From positions 1 to 6,793 of the forward strand of contig JAGVJW010000167.1 of NCBI GenBank assembly GCA_020050895.1: a stretch of DNA of 6,793 nt. Reading direction: 5' to 3'. This DNA comes from a bacterium (GTDB lineage: Bacteria > Bacteroidota > Ignavibacteria > Kapaibacteriales > Kapaibacteriaceae). The notes under the pieces were generated by a model, which saw nothing but the letters and a program-made list of their open reading frames with translations, did not search any database and had not been told where the DNA came from. Position numbers and translations under genes: made by a program. Shown piece after piece: positions 1 through 5,554 of this stretch (position 1 is its first letter; every line of letters begins with the position of its first letter).

Positions 1-558
1 GGAGCATTTGCGATAGGGGGCCTAAAGGACGGGTGGTACAGAGTTCTCGTTGCACGCGATAGAAATAAAAACAAAATCGTTGATGCAGGCGAAGATTATT
101 CAATAGATTACTCAGACATTTATGTTGCCGGCGGCAGGTCGCGTGAATCAAATTTGAAAATTGACGTTCCAGTTGACACAGCTGTGATTTCAGGAAAGGA
201 AAAGCAATCCGATTCTTCGACGAGCGACACCTCGAAGGTTAAAGTCGAACCCGGTAGTGCCAACGGAGTTTTAATTGACTCAGTTAATTTTGGTCCTCCG
301 TATCTTTTAAGGTTTGTTGACAAATCAGGTAGCGTACAAGCTGCACTGCCTCTTGTTCAAGGGGAGACATGGACGATTTCTTCAATCAAACCGGGAACGT
401 ATACCATCGATGTTGTAAAAGATCTCAATGGTAACGGATTATACGATCCCGGAACTGTTCGGCCGTTTTCATTCGGAGAACGTTGGAAGCTAATCGGGAT
501 TTCGATCACCGTCCGCGAGCGTTGGACTACAGACGACATTATCGTTATTATTCGGTGA
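1..558 (+). CDS. C-terminal part of an Ig-like domain surface (lipo)protein, 5' end outside the window
   Basis: The frame is open from the first base to the TGA at 556-558, giving 185 visible residues. The true start lies upstream; the TTG at 154 is internal and not a credible start. Two similar units are visible. Each has a Gly-x-Tyr strand followed by an acidic loop: D20, N22, N24, D28, E31 in the first, and D141, N143, N145, D149 in the second. The loops resemble dockerin-like calcium-binding loops. A Ser/Thr/Lys-rich low-complexity stretch near residues 60-82 looks like a linker. The ending, with an Asn-Gly-rich acidic loop, then an 'ITVRERW' strand, then a short acidic/hydrophobic tail, resembles the C-terminus of the Ig-like (SbsA/Big_5-type) lipoproteins common in Bacteroidota. 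That assignment is from memory of the family. The lipobox and Ig domains would be upstream and cannot be checked. The next gene begins 10 nt later on the same strand. The family call is moderate and the function is unknown. Confidence 0.75.
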   Translation, partial: GAFAIGGLKDGWYRVLVARDRNKNKIVDAGEDYSIDYSDIYVAGGRSRESNLKIDVPVDTAVISGKEKQSDSSTSDTSKVKVEPGSANGVLIDSVNFGPPYLLRFVDKSGSVQAALPLVQGETWTISSIKPGTYTIDVVKDLNGNGLYDPGTVRPFSFGERWKLIGISITVRERWTTDDIIVIIR

Positions 559-568
559 TTTCTTTATC

Positions 569-2632
569 ATGTCTCATATATCGTTTCGAGGTTGTATGAC
601 AATCATAACTTTACGATGCATTGTCTTCGCTCTGTTCATATTATTCTTATTCAACCTACCTGTCTACGCTCAAAAGGATTTCACACTTCGCGTTGTTGCT
701 ACCAACCTTGAAATCCCTTGGGAAATTGAGTGGGGTCCCGATGGAATGCTTTGGGTTACGGAACGTCCCGGTATTGTTAGCCGAATAGATCCCGAAACTG
801 GGGCCAAGCAAGTTGTGCTGGACATACAGGACTCTGTTTATGCAGCTTTGGAGTCGGGACTCTTGGGATTCGTCCTACACCCCGATTTTTTACAAACTCC
901 CTATATCTACCTTACCTACGTTGGTGGTGATACAGCAGGTGAGTACAGAGTTGTTAAACGATATGAGTATGTTGAAGATACACTGGTTGAACCTCTTGAT
1001 ATTTATAGAATTTCGCCCGCAGGTTTCTTACATAACGGCAGCAGACTGGTAATTGGATCAGATGGGAAGCTTTATGTAACCACCGGCGATCACTACCAGG
1101 AGTTTCCCGCACTTGACGAGAATTCTGACATAGGTAAAATCCTTCGCATGAATTTAGATGGATCGGTACCCGACGACAATCCGATTCCGGGAAGATATAT
1201 GTGGTCAAAGGGACACAGAAACAGCCAAGGTCTTGTACAACTCCCCAATGGAACCCTATGGGCAAGTGAGCACGGTAATGATATCGAGGATGAAGTAAAC
1301 TTAATTGTAAAAGGCGGAAATTATGGTTGGCCTCGAATTGAAGGTCAGTGCAATGAAGAATACGAAATAGGGTATTGCGATTCGAACAATGTTCTGACAC
1401 CAAAGTGGAGTTCTGGCGGGTTTACCGTGGCTCCTGGCGGTATTGAATATTATAATAGTGACCGCTATCCCGTGTTTGCAAATTCTCTGCTGATGGCAAC
1501 ACTTAAGCACAGCACGTTGTTCCAATTGCGGTTGAACGATGATGACGACAGTATTGTAGAAGTGTTGGATTACTTCAGGCGCAGTATTGGCCGGATTCGT
1601 GATATAGCCATTTCTCCTGAGGGAAGAGTCTTCCTATGTACAAGTAACAGGGAACCCAACGGAGTTGATCCTTTCCCTGTATTCGATGATGATAAAATTG
1701 TTGAGGTTATTCCTGTTCCAGATACAGCTAAGCCTATTTTTTCTGCTCCGGATACAATGTTTGTTAAGGCAAGAGTCGGAGATGAATTCTTGTTTCATGT
1801 TCCCGTAACCAACATTGGAACTGCACCCTTCAGGATTCAATTCGTTGGTGAACTCGATACTGGTTTGTTTTTACGAAGTGACCAGTGGAGAGTACCTATC
1901 ACGGTACTTCCCGGGTGGACCTACCCACTCAACTTCCTCTTTGCCCCACCCGTTGATGGTGAATATTTTACGCAGTCAATAATAATAACAGACAGTCTCG
2001 GCAATTTCCCCATCTATCTCAAGGGCTCAACTGTTGTCGGAGTCCTCGACGCAACCATTGATACCCTCGTTGTGCAGTGCAGTAATTGCATTGAGGAATC
2101 CATTCAAGTTTGGTTTGTGAACACTGGTACAGATACTGTAACGGTTACCGGAGCTGCTATCGAAGGTGATGATAAGTCGGTTTTTGAAATTGTTGCAGTT
2201 GATACCGGTGTTGTCCAACCGGCCGACAGTGCATTTGTAACGATACGGTACATCGGACCACCAAGATCGAAGATGGTAAGTGTTGTCAGAATTAAAACAA
2301 CGTCGTATCGCGATGCTTATACAACACTGATCGTTAATTCCTTAACCTCCGTCGGTTCTGGGCGACCCAATGAATTACCATTGTACGTTTATCCAAATCC
2401 ATTTTCCTCTAAAATTACCTTCATCGTTCCTTCTGAATTAGTTGGTGAGTCCATCAGACTCTACAACCTATTGGGCTCGTTGATATATAGACTGGATGGC
2501 GGGACAGGTCAGGCTGTTGAGTGGGATCCTGCATCGGTGAGCAATATCTCGTTTAGCATGGGCGCATACATTGCATTCGTAACTAACGGGAAGAATTCTG
2601 CTATGACGTTAATTTATTACTTGGGCCAATGA
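569..2632 (+). CDS. Secreted PQQ-dependent glucose/sorbosone (aldose) dehydrogenase with T9SS sorting domain
   Basis: The product is 687 aa. It should oxidise aldose sugars to lactones outside the cell, using PQQ and calcium. Residues 10-34 are a signal peptide with a hydrophobic core and a likely cut after VYA-34. Residues 38-380 are a six-bladed-propeller GSDH domain close to Acinetobacter soluble glucose dehydrogenase (sGDH). Visible landmarks are GLLGFVLHPDF (97-107), catalytic-type H155, GHRNSQG (215-221, with R217/N218), EHG (234-236), DE (241-242) and NYGWP (251-255). K313 and R342/R344 match the PQQ-contacting Lys and Arg residues of sGDH. C261 and C270 may form a disulfide. Residues about 386-590 hold two Ig/ASH-like (choice-of-anchor) units. 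Residues about 605-687 are a T9SS type A sorting domain. ATG-569 has no Shine-Dalgarno; ATG-596 (M10) has GAGG 4 nt upstream and gives a tidier signal peptide, so it may be the true start. The stop overlaps pdxB. Substrate and PQQ source are unknown. Confidence 0.93.
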   Translation: MSHISFRGCMTIITLRCIVFALFILFLFNLPVYAQKDFTLRVVATNLEIPWEIEWGPDGMLWVTERPGIVSRIDPETGAKQVVLDIQDSVYAALESGLLGFVLHPDFLQTPYIYLTYVGGDTAGEYRVVKRYEYVEDTLVEPLDIYRISPAGFLHNGSRLVIGSDGKLYVTTGDHYQEFPALDENSDIGKILRMNLDGSVPDDNPIPGRYMWSKGHRNSQGLVQLPNGTLWASEHGNDIEDEVNLIVKGGNYGWPRIEGQCNEEYEIGYCDSNNVLTPKWSSGGFTVAPGGIEYYNSDRYPVFANSLLMATLKHSTLFQLRLNDDDDSIVEVLDYFRRSIGRIRDIAISPEGRVFLCTSNREPNGVDPFPVFDDDKIVEVIPVPDTAKPIFSAPDTMFVKARVGDEFLFHVPVTNIGTAPFRIQFVGELDTGLFLRSDQWRVPITVLPGWTYPLNFLFAPPVDGEYFTQSIIITDSLGNFPIYLKGSTVVGVLDATIDTLVVQCSNCIEESIQVWFVNTGTDTVTVTGAAIEGDDKSVFEIVAVDTGVVQPADSAFVTIRYIGPPRSKMVSVVRIKTTSYRDAYTTLIVNSLTSVGSGRPNELPLYVYPNPFSSKITFIVPSELVGESIRLYNLLGSLIYRLDGGTGQAVEWDPASVSNISFSMGAYIAFVTNGKNSAMTLIYYLGQ
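587..591 (+). promoter_or_regulatory. Possible Shine-Dalgarno for the internal start at 596
   Basis: CGAGG lies 4 nt before the in-frame ATG at 596. The outer ATG at 569 is preceded only by a pyrimidine-rich stretch without purine complementarity. Starting at 596 removes nine residues and leaves a short, basic n-region before the hydrophobic core. Shine-Dalgarno sites are weak in the Bacteroidota, so this favours 596 without deciding it. Confidence 0.35.
2381..2629 (+). other. Region encoding a type IX secretion C-terminal sorting domain
   Basis: This is part of the dehydrogenase gene, residues about 605-687. It opens with the diagnostic VYPNPFSS (607-614). Next come the 'IRLYNLLGSLIYRLDGG' strand-turn (629-645), a Met-Gly-Ala-Tyr strand (665-668) and a final hydrophobic strand. 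This is the order expected for a T9SS type A domain, which directs export across the outer membrane and is then cleaved, releasing the enzyme or attaching it to the surface. It implies that the genome encodes the Por/Gld secretion machinery. Confidence 0.9.
2629..2632 (+). other. ATGA stop/start overlap, dehydrogenase to pdxB
   Basis: The TGA of the secreted dehydrogenase (2630-2632) overlaps the ATG of pdxB (2629-2631). There is no clear Shine-Dalgarno upstream, only a GGG at 2623-2625, so pdxB is probably translated by re-initiation on a shared transcript. Confidence 0.8.
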
Positions 2633-3606
2633 TTTTCATTGATGAAGACATACCCATTCTATTTGAGTATTTAGGCAAATTCGATTCAATTCAAACGTTT
2701 AGTGGGAGATCACTGAACAACCAGATGCTTCGCGATTGCGGTGTATCTGCATTGTTTGTGAGATCTACATGCATCGTTAATCAGGAACTGCTGTCTGGTA
2801 CGGCGGTATCCTTTGTAGGCTCTGCCACTGCTGGTATAGACCATGTTGACCATGCCTACCTTGCTTCACACGGAATTCAACTCGCTTACGCGCCAGGTTC
2901 AAATTCTCAAGCTGTCACTGATTACGTGTTTGATTCAATTGCATTACTAGCTAGCAAACACCGCATCTCCGATGAATATGCTGACACAACATTATGCGTT
3001 ATCGGCATTGGGAATATTGGATCGAGAGTTATTGAAACGGCAATTAGAAAGGGATTTAAGGTGTTGATCAGTGACCCGCCTAAGGGACATACTGAGCCGC
3101 TAAGCATGCTTCTGCCACTCTCCGATGTTGTAACACTTCATGTTCCATATACAACATCAGGCTCTTGTCCTACACACAGGTTGATGGGACAGGCAGAGGT
3201 GAATCTTCTCAAACGCGGAACTGTGCTGATCAATACCTCGCGAGGTAAGGTAATTGATGAATCGAAAGCAATAGACCGATGTATCGATGGGTCGCTTGTC
3301 TCCGTGCTCGATGTCTTTGAGAATGAGCCCCATGTTAACATCAGAACTGTTATCCAAGCAGATCTGGCTACTCCGCACATCGCTGGATATACACACTCGG
3401 CAAAGATTTGTGGTGCATTCACTGTATTGAATGCATATCTCGAGTTTATCGGTGAACAATTGTTGTCGTTTCAGCGCGAAATTCATCAGGATAGAACTCA
3501 AACAATTGATTATATATCAACGATGTTTAAGAAGGAATGGGAATCGGCACCAAAGGCTGAAACGTTCGACGGGTTACGAAGCAGGGCTCTTACAATGAGT
3601 ATTTGA
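2629..3606 (+). CDS. pdxB: Erythronate-4-phosphate dehydrogenase, C-terminally shortened
   Basis: The product is 325 aa and cytoplasmic. It catalyses NAD-linked oxidation of 4-phospho-D-erythronate in the DXP-dependent route to pyridoxal phosphate. The N-terminus MIFIDEDIPI aligns with the start of E. coli PdxB, which fixes this start. SATAGIDHVD (65-74) is typical of PdxB. The Rossmann loop is G126-x-G128-x-x-G131, followed by D149 ahead of two prolines as in PdxB. The catalytic set is R205 (in NTSRGKVID), E233 (in LDVFENEP) and H250 (in TPHIAGYT). The phrase HIAGYT separates it from the related SerA and D-lactate dehydrogenases. E. coli PdxB is about 378 aa; here the C-terminal dimerisation domain stops soon after a recognisable FDGLR (313-317), so about 35-40 residues are missing. 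The ATG overlaps the previous stop (ATGA), suggesting translational coupling. The 3' end overlaps the convergent rmlC by 17 bp. Confidence 0.94.
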   Translation: MIFIDEDIPILFEYLGKFDSIQTFSGRSLNNQMLRDCGVSALFVRSTCIVNQELLSGTAVSFVGSATAGIDHVDHAYLASHGIQLAYAPGSNSQAVTDYVFDSIALLASKHRISDEYADTTLCVIGIGNIGSRVIETAIRKGFKVLISDPPKGHTEPLSMLLPLSDVVTLHVPYTTSGSCPTHRLMGQAEVNLLKRGTVLINTSRGKVIDESKAIDRCIDGSLVSVLDVFENEPHVNIRTVIQADLATPHIAGYTHSAKICGAFTVLNAYLEFIGEQLLSFQREIHQDRTQTIDYISTMFKKEWESAPKAETFDGLRSRALTMSI

Positions 3607-4135
3607 TGTCGGAAAGGGGCGGTGCATTCGCATCCCTTTCCGATAGAATTGCATCGGTAACAAACCACTTAATCCCAAGCGTCGGGTCCAACGGGTTGAT
3701 ACTGCCCTCGCCCAGCGGATTGTAGATCGCTGTACACTTATAAATCACATCAACGGTATCGGTTAATGCACAAAATCCATTTGCAAAACCCGGCGGCACC
3801 CACAGGAGTTTTTGATTGCTGTCCGATAATTCGATTTCGATGTGTCTACCGAATGAAGGTGAGTCCTTCCTGATGTCAAGCTCGATGAATTGTGCTGACC
3901 CCGCAACAACACGAATAAGCTTCCCCATCGGTGGTAGAAACTGATAATGTAGGCCACGAATTACGTTACGATGCGAATTGCTTCTGTTGTCCTGAACAAA
4001 GACTTCTTCTAAACCAAGCTTCCACAAAGCATCAACTCTGTACAACTCCTCGAAAAATCCGCGATGGTCTTCGCTGCGCGTAGTCCTTAGAACGATGATC
4101 CCATTTAGGTGTTTTGATAGAATCTCGAATGACAT
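3590..4135 (-). CDS. rfbC: dTDP-4-dehydrorhamnose 3,5-epimerase
   Basis: The product (RmlC) is 181 aa, the usual length. It is a cytoplasmic cupin enzyme that epimerises C3 and C5 of dTDP-4-keto-6-deoxyglucose, the third step to dTDP-L-rhamnose. Visible landmarks are DHRGFFEELYR (23-33, with R25 and E29), QDNRSNS (48-54), R60-GLHY with the catalytic base H63, K72, DIRKDSPSFGR (87-97), LWVPPGFANGF (111-121), Y132 as the likely catalytic acid within IYKCT, NPLDP (147-151) and D168, which would pair with H63. Two substitutions stand out: N119 where the family usually has His (normally GFAHGF), and R167 where Lys is usual before the Asp. The start lies 3 nt after the phosphohexomutase stop, with no clear Shine-Dalgarno, so it is probably co-translated. 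The 3' end overlaps pdxB on the other strand and contains a strong hairpin. The RmlC family call is secure; exact substrate specificity is slightly open because of N119. Confidence 0.93.
   Translation of the reverse strand: MSFEILSKHLNGIIVLRTTRSEDHRGFFEELYRVDALWKLGLEEVFVQDNRSNSHRNVIRGLHYQFLPPMGKLIRVVAGSAQFIELDIRKDSPSFGRHIEIELSDSNQKLLWVPPGFANGFCALTDTVDVIYKCTAIYNPLGEGSINPLDPTLGIKWFVTDAILSERDANAPPLSDIKYSL
3609..3643. terminator. Hairpin between the convergent pdxB and rmlC ends, possible bidirectional terminator
   Basis: The arms TCGGAAAGGG (3609-3618) and CCCTTTCCGA (3634-3643) are perfect 10-bp complements. After a 3-nt bulge (GCG) the stem continues for 4 more pairs, one of them a G-U wobble, to an ATTC loop (3626-3629). 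The left arm begins 3 nt past the pdxB stop, so it could end rightward transcription. It also lies within the last codons of rmlC. Neither side has a T-tract, so it is not a canonical intrinsic terminator; it could instead block 3' exonucleases or act with Rho. The structure is seen directly, while its role is inferred. Confidence 0.45.
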
Positions 4136-4138
4136 GAA

Positions 4139-5554
4139 TTACTTGATTGAGAGTTCAAAACCTTCGTCGAGAAGCTCATTAACTTTTTGCAATGATTTCG
4201 CTTCAGAGTAAAATCTCACCAGTGGTTCTGTACCGGACGCCCGGATTAAAAGCCATGCTCCTCCATCCACAGTGAACTTGTATCCGTCTCGATCGTCGAG
4301 CTGCAAAACACTGTAGTGTCCAAGCTTAAGCGGCCTCTTAGCACAAGCCGACATGATTGCATTTTTTTCCTTCTCAGTTACAAGTACATCACGACGTCTG
4401 AATCGATGAGGTCCAAATTCTTCATCAAGTTCATCGCAGAGCTTCTTAAGCGATTTCCTTCGAGTTGCCATCATTTCCAAAATCAGCAAACCGTTGAAGA
4501 CACCATCTCGTTCAGGTATGTGCAATGAAGTACCCAAGCCCCCTGACTCTTCTCCGCCAATGATGATCCTTTCTTCCGACATCAGCTTCGCAACATGTTT
4601 AAAACCAACCGGCGTTTCGTAAAGTTTGATGTTGTGTTTTTCACAGTACCGATTTACCATCGACGTCAGGCTAACGGTCTTAACAACGGCACCGCGGCGT
4701 TTTTTATCTTCATAGAGGTATTTCAACAACAGAATGAAGGTTCTGTGTGGGTCAACATACGATCCTGTTTCGTCCACTAGCCCCAACCTGTCCGCATCAC
4801 CATCCGTAGCGATTCCAATGTCTGCCTTCTTTTTCTTTACCGCCTTCATTAGTGGTTCAAGACATTCTGCAATAGGTTCAGGATGATCGATCTCTCCAAA
4901 CGACGGGTTGTACTCTCCGTGAATCTCAATGGCCTCTGGAAGAATGCGGTGGATGAAGCCGATGCCAGCGCCGTGCATCGGATCGTAAACAACTTTAATG
5001 TTGCTCTTCGATATTAGGTCGAAGTCGATTTTCTTCCTTAAATATCTGATGAACGATTCCTTAGCATCAAAGAGCCTTATGCTTCGTTTTTCTATACATT
5101 CCTGAAGCGTAGGAATACTCATGGCAGGAAGCTTCCCATGCAATGCTGAGAGTTCCCGCTCAATTCTTGTTATTTGCTCGGGAATAGCCGGACCACCAAA
5201 ACTCGCTTTAACCTTAAAACCATTGTATATAGCCGGATTGTGCGATGCTGTGATAACCACTCCAATCTGAGCGCTCTTCTGCCGCGTATGAAACGAAACC
5301 TGCGGTGTGGTACTCACGGAGTCAGTGAGATATACCGTAATACTGTAGGTTGTTAGAATACGAGAAACTTCCTCAGCAAATTGGCGCGACATAAACCTTG
5401 TATCATATCCTATAACGACAACTGCTCCGTGCTTCTTGATGGACTGCACATATCGTCCAGTTGCATGTGCAACCAACGACACGTTGGCAAACGTGTAGTC
5501 GCGGGCAATTACACCTCTCCATCCATCCGTGCCAAACTTGATGTGCGAGCTCAT
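4139..5554 (-). CDS. Phosphoglucomutase/phosphomannomutase-type alpha-D-phosphohexomutase
   Basis: The product is 471 aa, full length for the family. It is a cytoplasmic enzyme that moves phosphate between C1 and C6 of a hexose phosphate through a phosphoserine. All four domains are marked in order: the N-terminal KFGTDGWRG (6-14), the phosphoserine loop TASHNP with S104, the metal loop DGDADR (251-256, Asp 251/253/255), the sugar-recognition loop GEESGG (334-339) and the phosphate-binding loop RASGTEP (438-444). The N-terminus fits the family exactly, which supports the ATG at 5554. GEESGG is not the GEQSGH of typical GlmM nor the GEMSGH of Pseudomonas AlgC-type enzymes, so glucose or mannose phosphate is likelier than glucosamine phosphate. 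Being next to rmlC suggests it supplies glucose-1-phosphate for dTDP-sugars. That is inference. Its start overlaps the enolase stop, and an AGGAG sits 13 nt upstream, inside eno. No key residue is missing. Confidence 0.92.
   Translation of the reverse strand: MSSHIKFGTDGWRGVIARDYTFANVSLVAHATGRYVQSIKKHGAVVVIGYDTRFMSRQFAEEVSRILTTYSITVYLTDSVSTTPQVSFHTRQKSAQIGVVITASHNPAIYNGFKVKASFGGPAIPEQITRIERELSALHGKLPAMSIPTLQECIEKRSIRLFDAKESFIRYLRKKIDFDLISKSNIKVVYDPMHGAGIGFIHRILPEAIEIHGEYNPSFGEIDHPEPIAECLEPLMKAVKKKKADIGIATDGDADRLGLVDETGSYVDPHRTFILLLKYLYEDKKRRGAVVKTVSLTSMVNRYCEKHNIKLYETPVGFKHVAKLMSEERIIIGGEESGGLGTSLHIPERDGVFNGLLILEMMATRRKSLKKLCDELDEEFGPHRFRRRDVLVTEKEKNAIMSACAKRPLKLGHYSVLQLDDRDGYKFTVDGGAWLLIRASGTEPLVRFYSEAKSLQKVNELLDEGFELSIK
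5551..5554 (-). other. ATGA stop/start overlap, eno to phosphohexomutase
   Basis: Read on the minus strand, the eno stop TGA (5553-5551) overlaps the ATG (5554-5552) of the phosphohexomutase. This places both on one transcript with likely translational coupling. Confidence 0.85.

Noticed and set aside
154..558. Short gene starting at the TTG at 154
   Set aside because: The frame stays open to the window edge with the same repeat pattern before the TTG, so this is the tail of a longer gene and not a separate one.
569..630. Lipoprotein signal in the dehydrogenase (C9 or C17)
   Set aside because: Neither Cys follows a hydrophobic stretch with a lipobox; both precede the hydrophobic core. A standard signal-peptidase cut after VYA fits better.
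954..1403. 149-codon open frame on the minus strand inside the dehydrogenase gene
   Set aside because: It lies opposite a well-conserved GSDH coding region, has an unnatural Cys/His-rich composition, no family resemblance and no plausible ribosome site. It is a shadow frame.
3138..3501. Two overlapping minus-strand frames (94 and 114 codons) inside pdxB
   Set aside because: They run antisense to conserved PdxB catalytic motifs and show no recognisable domain. They are shadows.
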